DNA of 44,246 bases, taken from Myxosarcina sp. GI1 (GTDB taxonomy: Bacteria > Cyanobacteriota > Cyanobacteriia > Cyanobacteriales > Xenococcaceae). The stretch is from the NCBI RefSeq assembly GCF_000756305.1, contig NZ_JRFE01000015.1, positions 1 through 44,246 on the forward strand. Reading direction: 5' to 3'. How positions within the stretch are numbered: the first letter of the stretch is position 1; each line of letters starts with the position of its first letter. Below are positions 14,720 to 22,462 of the stretch, piece after piece. The position numbers were made by a program, and so were the translations under genes. Below the pieces are notes generated by a model. It saw only the letters and a list, made by a program, of their open reading frames with translations, was not told where the DNA came from and ran no database searches.

Positions 14720-16039
14720 ATGCCTAGTTATTTCCTCAATAAAATTGCTAGTAGTGCGATCGCACTATCTTTTTTAGCTACGGGTTTGTTGCCAGCAGTA
14801 GCACAATCATCTCACGAACATCACAATATGCAAATGCCGACACGATCGGTTAGGAATTTGCCACCCCTACCAAGCAATCTACCCAAATGGATGAATAATA
14901 AGGACAAAAACCACATTTATCGCAAGCGGGGCAAGTATAACGATGATATTTACAATGTTCGTCCTCTGGCTTTAGATTTAAATGCGGTGGCTGTTGGTCA
15001 TGCTTTTGCTTATGAAGATTTGGTAACTGGTAAAGCCCAAGAATTAGAGACTAAAACCTTTGAGAAGATAGATGGCGTTCTCAAAAATCCTCCTCCCTTT
15101 ATGCCCGATGAAGCAAATATTTCTCCTACTTTCGGTCGCAAATATGGCGTACTAGAACAGGTATTTGACTGGGCGCATATTCTTCACTTTCAAACAGTGG
15201 ATGTGTTGGCAAATACGGAAATGACCGATATAGAAAAAGAGGCGGAGATCGAAGCACTCTATCAGTTTTATCTCGACAACGTACCTTATGCCATTACGGG
15301 GTTGCCGATGAATATGGGTTATCTCGATTCTCAACCTTACTCCAAAGAATTTCGCGAACAATATCCTAAAGTTAACGGGTTATTTTGGGGTTATCACTGG
15401 TTGCAAGGCTCGATGTATGACTTGCTATATGGCAAAACTTTAAAGGAACAACAACAAGCCTATAAATCAATGGGCAAACAGTATCACCAGGTAGAACTAT
15501 ATCGCACAGATCGCCTTTTTATGCCTATGTTTGCCGAGGTTAGTCCGCGTTTTGCCCAACGTTTTCCCGAAATTGCCAATACTTTCGACAATCTCCATAT
15601 GCTGCACGACATGGTAAACGATGTCTTAGCTTCGGAATGGATGAGCGAGAAACAGCAAGAAGAACAAATTCAACGAGCGATTTGGCTAGTAATGGCTGCC
15701 AATCACGAAGGCATGGAAGCTGGCAAAACCTACGGTAACAATAAACTACACGACCATCGTTTTATGGCAGGGATGCCTGGAATGGGCTGGATGGGAGATA
15801 TTAAAGGTTTTGAACATCAGATGAATCACGGGCAAGAAACCCCTGAGATGATGAACCATGAAGATAATTCTGAGATGAACCACCAGATGAATCACGGGCA
15901 AGAAACTCCTGAGATGATGAACCATCAAATGAATCATGAAGATAATTCTGAGATGAATCACCAGATGAATCACGGGCAAGATGATTCCCAGATGATGCAG
16001 CATCAAATGACTCCTGCTAAAGACTCAACCCAAAATTAA
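14720..16039 (+). CDS. His/Met-rich exported protein, family not recognised
   Basis: 439 residues. The signal peptide is clear (IASSAIALSFLATGLLPAVAQ, cleavage about residue 29), followed at once by SSHEHHNMQM. The central part, about residues 45-345, is a helical domain with many His and acidic pairs (FDWAHILHFQTVDVL, FWGYHWLQGSMYD, NLHMLHDMVNDVL, VMAANHEGMEAG); I cannot place it in a family. The C-terminal 75 residues are a His/Met/Asn/Glu repeat (NHQMNHGQETPEMMNHED-like, about two and a half copies). Such His/Met tails bind copper or other soft metals in the periplasm. The beta-barrel gene starts 21 bases downstream, so both are probably co-transcribed. No own MerR site was found, so read-through from the glutaredoxin promoter or an unseen promoter must serve it. 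Confidence 0.8.
   Translation: MPSYFLNKIASSAIALSFLATGLLPAVAQSSHEHHNMQMPTRSVRNLPPLPSNLPKWMNNKDKNHIYRKRGKYNDDIYNVRPLALDLNAVAVGHAFAYEDLVTGKAQELETKTFEKIDGVLKNPPPFMPDEANISPTFGRKYGVLEQVFDWAHILHFQTVDVLANTEMTDIEKEAEIEALYQFYLDNVPYAITGLPMNMGYLDSQPYSKEFREQYPKVNGLFWGYHWLQGSMYDLLYGKTLKEQQQAYKSMGKQYHQVELYRTDRLFMPMFAEVSPRFAQRFPEIANTFDNLHMLHDMVNDVLASEWMSEKQQEEQIQRAIWLVMAANHEGMEAGKTYGNNKLHDHRFMAGMPGMGWMGDIKGFEHQMNHGQETPEMMNHEDNSEMNHQMNHGQETPEMMNHQMNHEDNSEMNHQMNHGQDDSQMMQHQMTPAKDSTQN
15818..15998 (+). repeat. Tandem repeat encoding His/Met-rich metal-binding tail
   Basis: The string CAGATGAATCACGGGCAAGA occurs at about 15818, 15881 and 15962, each followed by ACCCCTGAGATGATG- or ATTCCCAGATGATG-like sequence and AATCATGAAGATAATTCTGAG blocks. 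Unit length is 63-81 bases, always in frame. The near identity of the copies suggests recent duplication. Confidence 0.85.
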
Positions 16040-16060
16040 TTACCAAACAATTTGACTTTA

Positions 16061-16855
16061 ATGCCTAGAATAGAATTTTCTTTCTTAGTCTTGCTAGGTG
16101 CGATCGCTGCTACCATGTCTGTAGCAGATCGCTCTCTGGCAGTGGATCACAATAATCTTGATGCCAATCGCCCTCTCGATTTTGATGATGCCGACTCCAT
16201 TGGTTTTCGCGAACAGGCTTTAGATTTGGGTGCAGCTTTGACTATTCCTGAAGGTGAATCTGTAGGAGGTGAATTTGAAATCGAGTATCTCTACGGTTTT
16301 GCGCCCAATACCCATCTTAATATTGGGATCGATCCTAGTATTGAAGAAGATAGTGATGAGACAGAATTTAGTATTGGCGATCTATCTGTAGGAGTGTTAC
16401 ATAACTTCAACCGCGAATACAATAATACTCCTGCTTTTGCCCTGCGGGGTGATGCAGCTTTTCCCACAGGAAATGATTCAGAAGGTGTAGATTTTCGCCT
16501 GCGAGGAATTGCCAGCAAAACTGTAGGACAGTATAATCGCCTCCATCTCAATTTAGATGCTAATCTTGCTACCGCTACTGAAGATGGCGATCGCTCTTTT
16601 GTTCCTGGAGTAATTTTGGGTTATTCCCGACCCATAGGCTATTCGACAAATTTTACCCGTACTTTTTTAGCGCAAGCAGGAGTAAGAGGTAGCGAAGCAG
16701 AAGACGATGGTGCAGTAGTTACATTAGGAGTGGGTTTACGCCAACAGATAGGCTATCAAAGTGTTCTCGATTTTGGCATCTTGGGTGACATCGCAGGGGA
16801 AGAGGGCGAAACAAATGAGTTACGTTTGGTAGCTGGTTATTCTTTTGCTTTTTAA
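16061..16855 (+). CDS. Outer-membrane beta-barrel protein, MetA-pathway-like type
   Basis: 264 residues from the ATG at 16061 (a TTG three codons earlier is also possible). A signal peptide (FSFLVLLGAIAATMSVADRSLA) is followed by barrel-like strands: LGAALTIPEGESVGGEFEIEYLYGFAPNTHLNIGI, FSIGDLSVGVLHNFN, PAFALRGDAAFPTG, RLHLNLDANLAT, and a terminal strand LRLVAGYSFAF ending in Phe. The pattern is like the 'phenol MetA degradation' outer-membrane family, members of which often sit beside metal-resistance genes. It directly follows the His/Met-rich protein. A role as an outer-membrane channel for metal or a metal-peptide complex is inference. Confidence 0.72.
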   Translation: MPRIEFSFLVLLGAIAATMSVADRSLAVDHNNLDANRPLDFDDADSIGFREQALDLGAALTIPEGESVGGEFEIEYLYGFAPNTHLNIGIDPSIEEDSDETEFSIGDLSVGVLHNFNREYNNTPAFALRGDAAFPTGNDSEGVDFRLRGIASKTVGQYNRLHLNLDANLATATEDGDRSFVPGVILGYSRPIGYSTNFTRTFLAQAGVRGSEAEDDGAVVTLGVGLRQQIGYQSVLDFGILGDIAGEEGETNELRLVAGYSFAF

Positions 16856-16949
16856 ACTCGTAATTCTTGCCAAGCCTGAGATAAAACTTATTCGATCGAA
16901 GTAAATCTCGAAGTTTTTGTTCCAACAGATTAATGTTTATTACACTACT

Positions 16950-16981
16950 TATACTCTCAAGTAAACTTGAGGGTTTAGTTT
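16950..16981 (+). promoter_or_regulatory. MerR-type promoter/operator in front of the merR-family gene
   Basis: A weak -35 TATACT (16950-16955) and -10 TAGTTT (16976-16981) are 20 bases apart. The 22-bp dyad at 16953-16974 is ACTCT CA AGT AA ACT TG AGGGT, the same frame of conserved bases as the other three sites but with a SoxR-box-like inner part (CTCAAGT/ACTTGAG). The weak -35 fits modest autoregulated expression. The transcript would start near 16988. Confidence 0.7.
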
Positions 16982-17014
16982 AAAATGATGGTAGAAGAAA
17001 ATACTAAAGTAATC

Positions 17015-17455
17015 ATGAACGAAGCAACTTTTCTGAAAATTGGCGAACTAGCCAAGCAGACGGGTTTAGCAGTGGGAACCCTTCGTTACTACAGCGATTT
17101 AGGACTTCTACAACCAGTGCAAAGAGGGGACAATGGATATCGTTACTACAGTCATGATGCCAGTCAACAAGTAGAATTTATTAAAAAAGCTCAAACTCTG
17201 GGGTTTACTCTTGAAGAAATCAAGCAAATTTTAGATGTAAGAGATAGAGGAGAAAAACCCTGTAGCTTAGTACAAAGCTTATTAAATAACAAAATAAAGC
17301 AGTTAGAAATTCAAATAAAGCAAATGACTTTGTTTAAAGCCGAATTAGAAGAATATCGCAGTGCTTGGACAAATAACCCCAGTCCCGAATCAAAGCCTCA
17401 AGAAGTTTGTCCTCTAATTTCTAGTGTATCTTTGCATTCTGCATCACTAAACTAA
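17015..17455 (+). CDS. MerR-family metal-responsive regulator
   Basis: 146 residues from the ATG at 17015. An ATG at 16985 is in frame but lies only 4 bases after the predicted -10, upstream of the expected transcript start. The winged-helix part is classic MerR: FLKIGELAKQTGLAVGTLRYYSDLGLLQPVQRGDNGYRYY, then VEFIKKAQTLGFTLEEIKQIL. A dimerisation helix follows. Cys83 (EKPCSLV) sits where Hg/Zn/Cd/Pb sensors have Cys and Cu(I) sensor CueR has Ser. The usual Cys-x7-Cys metal loop is absent; the only other Cys is Cys132 near the C-terminus (EVCPLI). It is central in the metal island and is the natural candidate to bind all four dyads. Confidence 0.9.
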   Translation: MNEATFLKIGELAKQTGLAVGTLRYYSDLGLLQPVQRGDNGYRYYSHDASQQVEFIKKAQTLGFTLEEIKQILDVRDRGEKPCSLVQSLLNNKIKQLEIQIKQMTLFKAELEEYRSAWTNNPSPESKPQEVCPLISSVSLHSASLN

Positions 17456-17505
17456 TTCCACTTACCTAAAATGGCTTTTAGTAGTTTTCAATTCGAGGTT
17501 AAAAA

Positions 17506-17853
17506 ATGAGTTTTCAGTCTTTAATTGCTCACAATGGAGTCAATCATCAACAATCCAGTCCAACAGAAAAAACCAAACAGTCGCCTACTGAAGCTCAACA
17601 CGACGATATTAAACATAATTCCAACGATTCTCAAACTGTTACACCTGGCTCAAATTCTGCATCCGAAAAACAGGTTTTAGAAACTCCAGAAACTAAGCTC
17701 GACACAGAAAGAAAAACAGAATCTTTAACGTCTACAGAAACATCAAATTTAGACGCTGCAACTTTAGTTACAGGATTTGGAGAGTCTATCTTTACTTTAT
17801 TAATCGCTAGTCCTTTTTTACTAATCGGATTAAAAAAATGGCTGCATAAATAG
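17506..17853 (+). CDS. Small C-terminally anchored membrane protein, unknown
   Basis: 115 residues with a good Shine-Dalgarno (GAGG) seven bases before ATG. Residues 1-85 are polar, Ser/Thr/Glu/Gln-rich and probably disordered, and residues 91-111 are a single hydrophobic span (GESIFTLLIASPFLLIGL) followed by KKWLHK. No family is recognised and there are no Cys residues. It lies 50 bases after merR and 52 bases before another small membrane gene, so the three are probably one transcript. The basic tail after the span suggests the long polar part faces the periplasm or lumen. Confidence 0.65.
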   Translation: MSFQSLIAHNGVNHQQSSPTEKTKQSPTEAQHDDIKHNSNDSQTVTPGSNSASEKQVLETPETKLDTERKTESLTSTETSNLDAATLVTGFGESIFTLLIASPFLLIGLKKWLHK

Positions 17854-17905
17854 CAGAACAAGCGTAAGAAAAAATCGTAAATTTTGTATAAATAAATTAT
17901 TTTTC

Positions 17906-18196
17906 ATGGCAATTAATAAAGCTCGTTTGCGCCATTTTCACTACATATTGGCTCCACTTATGTTTGTGCCAATATTTTTGACGGCAATTACTGGCTCGCT
18001 ATTTCAAATAGCAGTAATTACGGGTAAAAGTGACGACTTTCTCTGGCTTTTAGAATTACATAGAGGCAAGTTCGGCAGCATAAATTTAGAATTTGTTTAT
18101 CCTTTGTTAAATGCTTTTGGAGTTTTGTTTTTAGCTATTACGGGAATTGCAATGTGGTTGCAAATAAATAAAAAAGCTAGAAATTTACGCAAATAA
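17906..18196 (+). CDS. PepSY_TM-like small membrane protein
   Basis: 96 residues. Two hydrophobic spans (about 12-38 and 66-86) flank a conserved-looking loop: RHFHYILAPLMFVPIFLTAITGSLFQIA, then LLELHRGKFGSINLEFVYPLLNAFGVLFLAITGIAMWLQ. This repeats the logic of PepSY-associated transmembrane proteins (His near the start of span 1, LELHxGxFG, then L.AFGxxFLxITGxxMW), which often act in iron or copper uptake/reduction, but the PepSY domains themselves are missing. It probably corresponds to a two-helix fragment or minimal member of the family. It is downstream of merR in the metal island. Confidence 0.65.
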   Translation: MAINKARLRHFHYILAPLMFVPIFLTAITGSLFQIAVITGKSDDFLWLLELHRGKFGSINLEFVYPLLNAFGVLFLAITGIAMWLQINKKARNLRK

Positions 18197-18326
18197 ATGG
18201 TGGTTAGTTAAGCAACATTTTTGTTCGCAGCGAAATTCATATTAAGGCTTTCACTGTTTTTGTGTAACTATTTCCTAGAGCTTTGGTAAAGATTGACAAA
18301 GATTTGGGCAATAGTTAGACATTCCC

Positions 18327-18358
18327 TTGACTCTATAGTTAGCTATAGAGTTTATGTT
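18327..18358 (+). promoter_or_regulatory. MerR-type promoter/operator upstream of permease
   Basis: TTGACT (18327-18332) and TATGTT (18353-18358) are 20 bases apart. The dyad at 18330-18351, ACTCT AT AGT TA GCT AT AGAGT, is the most symmetrical of the four sites. Its outer part matches what I recall of PbrR/CadR-type operators. The permease ATG is 39 bases after the -10. Confidence 0.82.
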
Positions 18359-18397
18359 GGTTTTGATAGATAATCACAATCGAATTAGTTATTTCTA

Positions 18398-19633
18398 ATG
18401 AACGATAGCGGATTTTTAAGTACTTACAGCGAAGCAGTTCTAACTTCTCTAAGCTTTTTCTGGAAAGCGTTGTGGGCGTTTATTCTCGGCTATATTGTCA
18501 GTAGCGCAATTCAAGTTTTTGTCACTCGCGAACGCATGAAACAGACGATGGGAGAAGCGGGTAAAAAAAGTATTGCTTTAGGTACGTTCTTTGGTTTTAT
18601 CTCTAGTTCCTGTAGCTTTGCGGCATTAGCTACTACCAAGTCTTTATTTAAAAAAGGTGCGGGGTTCGTTCCTGCTTTGGCTTTTCTGTTAGCTTCGACT
18701 AATTTAGTAATCGAATTAGGCTTTATTATTGCTATTTTTCTTGGCTGGCAATTTGTAGTTGGTGAATATTTAGGTGGTTTGATACTAATTATTCTGACTT
18801 GGCAAATTGTGCGTTTTACTCGTCCTAAAGAATTAATTAGAAAAGTTCGCAGAAAGTTAAACGACGAAGAAGGAAAAGAGAAGAATGATAAAGATATTCC
18901 CGACTGGAAAGAGAGAATTACCAGCAAGCAAGCATGGAAGCAAGTAGCACGTCATTACTTTATGGAATGGGGTATGGTGTGGAAAGATGTTACTTTTGGC
19001 TTTACTATTGCGGGAGTTATTGCCGCTTTTGTTCCTACCGCTTTTTTTCAAACTTTATTTATCGGTTCGGGACAAAATAGTAACCCAGGTTTTTTCGCAA
19101 TTTTAGAACATACTATTGTTGGTCCTGTAGCTGCTTTTTTTACCTTTATCGGTTCGATGGGTAATATTCCCTTAGCCTCTATTCTCTATAGCAACGGGGT
19201 CAGTTTTGCAGGGGTAATGGCATTTATTTTTAGCGATCTGGTAGTTTTTCCAGTAATTCGCGTTAATGCTAAATATTATGGCTGGAAGCTAGCATTATAT
19301 ATTCTCGGTGTCTTTTTAGCAGCATTGATAGCGACGGCGATTATCATGCACTACGGATTTGCTTTGTTTGGCTTATTACCGCAAAATAGTGGCGGACAAA
19401 GCGCGGCGCAGACAGAGCGTTTTGCTATTGACTATACTTTTTGGCTCAATCTTATTTTCTTAGTGATAACGGGGATTTTAACCTGGTTGCGTTTCGGTGG
19501 TGATAAGCAACAGCAGCATCAACATCATCACCACGGAGGCAATAAGGGCATCGTCGAACAAGTTCTTTTTTATCTGGCAATTCTTTCTTATATCTGGCTA
19601 GCTGGCGGTATTATTGTTTCTCTAATTACTTAG
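18398..19633 (+). CDS. DUF318/ArsP-like permease
   Basis: 411 residues with about 8-9 membrane spans. Family signatures: FFWKALWAFILGYIVSSAIQVFV, then GFISSSCSFAALATTKSLFKKGAGFVPALAFLLASTNLVIELG in the first half, and a parallel set in the second half (VGPVAAFFTFIGSMGNIPLASILYSNGVSFAGVMAFIFSDLVVFPVI), the internal repeat of this permease group. A charged cytoplasmic linker lies at about 148-185. A His cluster (QHQHHHHGG) stands before the last span and may bind metal. Relatives include ArsP, an exporter of organoarsenicals; the substrate here is open. Its own strong MerR-type promoter argues for metal- or metalloid-inducible efflux. Confidence 0.85.
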   Translation: MNDSGFLSTYSEAVLTSLSFFWKALWAFILGYIVSSAIQVFVTRERMKQTMGEAGKKSIALGTFFGFISSSCSFAALATTKSLFKKGAGFVPALAFLLASTNLVIELGFIIAIFLGWQFVVGEYLGGLILIILTWQIVRFTRPKELIRKVRRKLNDEEGKEKNDKDIPDWKERITSKQAWKQVARHYFMEWGMVWKDVTFGFTIAGVIAAFVPTAFFQTLFIGSGQNSNPGFFAILEHTIVGPVAAFFTFIGSMGNIPLASILYSNGVSFAGVMAFIFSDLVVFPVIRVNAKYYGWKLALYILGVFLAALIATAIIMHYGFALFGLLPQNSGGQSAAQTERFAIDYTFWLNLIFLVITGILTWLRFGGDKQQQHQHHHHGGNKGIVEQVLFYLAILSYIWLAGGIIVSLIT

Positions 19634-19648
19634 ACGGATAGGGCGAAA

Positions 19649-20218
19649 TTATAACTCTTTAAATTTGGGTAATAATTGCCCAAAAGCAATACCCCGATGA
19701 CTTACGCGATTTTTAGTTTCAGAAGGCATCTCAGCAAAGGTTTGTTGCTGTTGGGGAACAAAAAAAATGGGATCGTAACCAAAACCACCGTTACCGCGAG
19801 GAGAGTCGATAATTTCTCCCTGACAGATGCCTTCTGTTTCTAATGCGATCGAACCATCGGGACGAGCGATCGCAATAGCGCAAATAAACTGAGCTTTACG
19901 GTTGAGATTGTTTCCTAGTTCTTTTAGCAATCTAGTAATTTTTTCTGTATCGCTATTGCCATAACGTGCTGAATAAATCCCAGGTGCGCCGTCGAGGGCA
20001 TCTACTGCCAAACCAGAATCATCAGCGATCGCCCATTGGTTTGTAGCTTTGGCGACTCCGCAGGCTTTAAGACGAGCATTTTCGCTAAAAGTAGCTCCAG
20101 TTTCAGCAATATCTATAGATTTTGGTTTTAATTCTAATTGCCAATCTAATCCCGTTAGATATTCTTGCATTTCATGCAGTTTGCCAGGATTGCCAGTAGC
20201 TACAACTAATTTTCTCAT
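19649..20218 (-). CDS. rdgB: XTP/dITP diphosphatase (HAM1/RdgB)
   Basis: 189 residues, the normal length. It hydrolyses XTP, dITP and ITP to monophosphates to keep damaged purines out of nucleic acids. Signatures: VVATGNPGKLHEMQEYL at the N-terminus, the FSENARLKACGVAKATNQWAIADDSGLAVDALDGAPGIYSARY block, and GGFGYDPIFFVP with MPSETKNRVSHRG near the end, supplying substrate-binding residues. It is convergent with the permease (15 bases between stops) and may follow the phosphohexomutase on the minus strand (gap 61 bases). Confidence 0.95.
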   Translation of the reverse strand: MRKLVVATGNPGKLHEMQEYLTGLDWQLELKPKSIDIAETGATFSENARLKACGVAKATNQWAIADDSGLAVDALDGAPGIYSARYGNSDTEKITRLLKELGNNLNRKAQFICAIAIARPDGSIALETEGICQGEIIDSPRGNGGFGYDPIFFVPQQQQTFAEMPSETKNRVSHRGIAFGQLLPKFKEL

Positions 20219-20279
20219 TCGATATTCAACATAAAAAATTTTGAAGGAAGTTAAATAGACTTCGCAGGCGATGGTTTGC

Positions 20280-21743
20280 TTAAGAGTTTGCCCACTCCTT
20301 AGCCCATTCTAAAACGCGCTGGACTTCTGACATTGAGGAAGCTTGACAATAGAGACGCAATACTGGTTCGGTACCGCTAAAGCGAATCAACAACCAGGTG
20401 TTTTCATCCAGTCTAAATTTATAGCCATCTACATCCAGACAGTCTCGTACTTTTTTACCAGCAACCTCAGTTGGGGCATTATTTTGTAAGCGTTCGAGTA
20501 ATTTAGCTCTGACATCCATATTTGCCAAAGGCAAATCGATGCGATCGTATTCGGCTTTAAAATTAACTTTGTCACATAGACGACTATAGATTTGCTCTAA
20601 ACTTTCTCCCGACTGTACTACTGCCTCTAAAACATATAAAGCCGATAATAGAGCATCTCGTTCGGGAATATGGGTACCATAACCAATACCGCCCGATTCT
20701 TCACCGCCAATAGTTACTTCAGCTTCTAGCATTCTTTCGGCAATATATTTGTAACCGATAGGAGTTTCATAGACCGAGCGGTTATAAGATTTAGCCAACA
20801 AAGGAATTAGATCCGAACCACTGACAGTTTTAACAATTTCTCCCTTAAATCTTTTACGCTCTACTAAATGTTCGATTAAGATGGGAATCAAAATTTGCGA
20901 GCTAAGGAAATTTCCTGCTCCATCAACTGCCGCAATGCGATCGCTGTCGCCATCAAAAACTAAGCCTACTCTAACAGTATCTGATTCTTTTTTAGCCTCA
21001 GCTTTAATCGTGCTAAGTATATCGGGCAAGTTTTTAGGTAAGGGTTCGGGCGCACTACCGCCAAACAAGGGATCGCGATCGCTGTTAATTTCTTCAATGG
21101 GGCATCCTAAAAGACGTTCTAATCCTGTAGCTGCCGCTCCGTGCATTACATCGGCAAATACTTTAACTTTTTCCGCAGAAATTGCAGAATTGATGCCAGC
21201 AATATCGACTTTAGAGCGTAATTCCTGACAGTAACTCTCCCAGGGGTCGAAATATTCTATTTTTCCAGGCGCTTTACTTGCAGACAGTGGTTTATCCAAA
21301 ACCGCTTCGATTTGTTTGGTAACTTCTGGCGACACCGAACCACCATAGGCACTTTTTACTTTTAAGCCCAAATAAGCTGCGGGGTTGTGCGAGGCAGTCA
21401 TGACAACTGCTCCCAAAGCATTACGGCTTTTTGCCGCCCAGCTAAAAGCGGGGGTAGGAGCGTAAGATTTGGATAGTAAAACGTCGAAACCAGCTTCTGT
21501 TATTGCTTCTGCTGCTACTTTGGCAAAATCTTCAGCCATAAAACGGCGATCGTAACCTACAATAACGGTGCGATTACCCGAAGGGTACGCTTCGCGAACG
21601 CTTGCTACGTTACTGTAGTTGTCGGCTAAAACTTTAGCTGCCAGAGGAGCCAACATAGCTACTCGTTCAAAGGTAAAATCAGCAGCAATTACGCCACGCC
21701 AGCCATCGGTACCAAATTTAATCGGATTGACAGTAAAAGCCAT
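20280..21743 (-). CDS. Phosphoglucomutase/phosphomannomutase family enzyme
   Basis: 487 residues with the full alpha-D-phosphohexomutase layout: substrate-entry FGTDGWRGVI, phosphoserine loop TASHNPAAYLGLKVK, metal loop DGDSDR, sugar loop GGEESGGIG, and phosphate loop RFSGTEPVLRLY. It interconverts hexose 1- and 6-phosphates through a phosphoserine, in sugar-nucleotide or glycogen metabolism; whether glucose or mannose is preferred cannot be decided here. Odd point: residues about 47-56 (SVREAYPSGN) look like an in-frame insert encoded by a palindromic GC-rich repeat at 21575-21604, just before the conserved RTVIVGYDRRF strand. Confidence 0.92.
   Translation of the reverse strand: MAFTVNPIKFGTDGWRGVIAADFTFERVAMLAPLAAKVLADNYSNVASVREAYPSGNRTVIVGYDRRFMAEDFAKVAAEAITEAGFDVLLSKSYAPTPAFSWAAKSRNALGAVVMTASHNPAAYLGLKVKSAYGGSVSPEVTKQIEAVLDKPLSASKAPGKIEYFDPWESYCQELRSKVDIAGINSAISAEKVKVFADVMHGAAATGLERLLGCPIEEINSDRDPLFGGSAPEPLPKNLPDILSTIKAEAKKESDTVRVGLVFDGDSDRIAAVDGAGNFLSSQILIPILIEHLVERKRFKGEIVKTVSGSDLIPLLAKSYNRSVYETPIGYKYIAERMLEAEVTIGGEESGGIGYGTHIPERDALLSALYVLEAVVQSGESLEQIYSRLCDKVNFKAEYDRIDLPLANMDVRAKLLERLQNNAPTEVAGKKVRDCLDVDGYKFRLDENTWLLIRFSGTEPVLRLYCQASSMSEVQRVLEWAKEWANS
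21575..21604. repeat. Palindromic repeat inside phosphohexomutase gene
   Basis: ACCCGAAGGGT is an inverted repeat (5-1-5) at 21575-21585 and is followed by CGCTTCGCGAACGCTTGC, which carries the core TTCGCGAA also seen at 5434 and 31218. It is in frame and adds about nine or ten codons in a surface loop position. Confidence 0.6.
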
Positions 21744-21874
21744 AATCTCAAATATAAATTGTTTACAATAACCACTTCAGATTAACTGTTTCTCAAAGCT
21801 TTGCCAATTGTTATCGCAAGTGATATCGCAAGGTACGAGAACCCTTGAAAATTTTCAAAATACCTACAATTAAA

Positions 21875-22222
21875 TTAATTTGCCGTCGATGATTGTGTAT
21901 CGCCCACAACTTCTGGTTCATTTGGAGAGATTTGTTCGATTTTTATTAGTAAATCGCGTAGTTTCATTCTCTCTATGTAAGGCCATCCTCCTTGTTCTTC
22001 AATGTCTTTGACCAATTGATAGAGAGCATTTCGAGTTTCTGGTAGGGATGGTTCAAAAATCTCAGTGCGAATTTGACGATGAATTGCTTCCAAATTGCGT
22101 AATAAAAATAAAAGAAACAGAGTATCCTGTCGATGTTCTTCTGCCAAAGCCCAGATATCGTTGGTAGTTTTTTGCAATATAGAATCGGAATTGCTGGCAC
22201 TTGTAGTTTGGTTTTGATTCAT
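21875..22222 (-). CDS. Conserved cyanobacterial hypothetical protein
   Basis: 115 residues, soluble, no signal peptide. The middle is helical with a distinct block: LFLLFLLRNLEAIHRQIRTEIFEPSLPETRNALYQLVKDIEEQGGWPYIERMKLRDLL. I recognise the style as that of small cyanobacteria-specific hypothetical proteins but know no function. The last 15 residues are acidic and polar. It stands alone, divergent from psbO, with 240 bases between them. Confidence 0.7.
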   Translation of the reverse strand: MNQNQTTSASNSDSILQKTTNDIWALAEEHRQDTLFLLFLLRNLEAIHRQIRTEIFEPSLPETRNALYQLVKDIEEQGGWPYIERMKLRDLLIKIEQISPNEPEVVGDTQSSTAN

Positions 22223-22462
22223 GCGTCCAAGATCGCTTATTAAAGATCTACTTTTTTGCAGTTTAACTCTATGTTATTGAGTTTCGATACACAATTGCAG
22301 TTATCGAGATTCGCTTTGTCAATCGGTATGAAATTGCATTATGGGTAGTGCTTATTTGGTACAGTAGATAGCATCTATAAAAATGGCTAAATTTTACATA
22401 TTAGCCTATTACTACATTTGTACTTAATGTTTAGATCGAGAATTGACAAAACGAGGTTAACC

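Noticed and set aside
15746-16006. Minus-strand 86-residue frame with HLVIHL repeats
   Set aside because: Shadow of the His/Met repeat of the plus-strand gene, with no start signal.
16985-17014. Longer start of the merR gene
   Set aside because: The ATG at 16985 lies upstream of the transcript start expected from the -10 at 16976.
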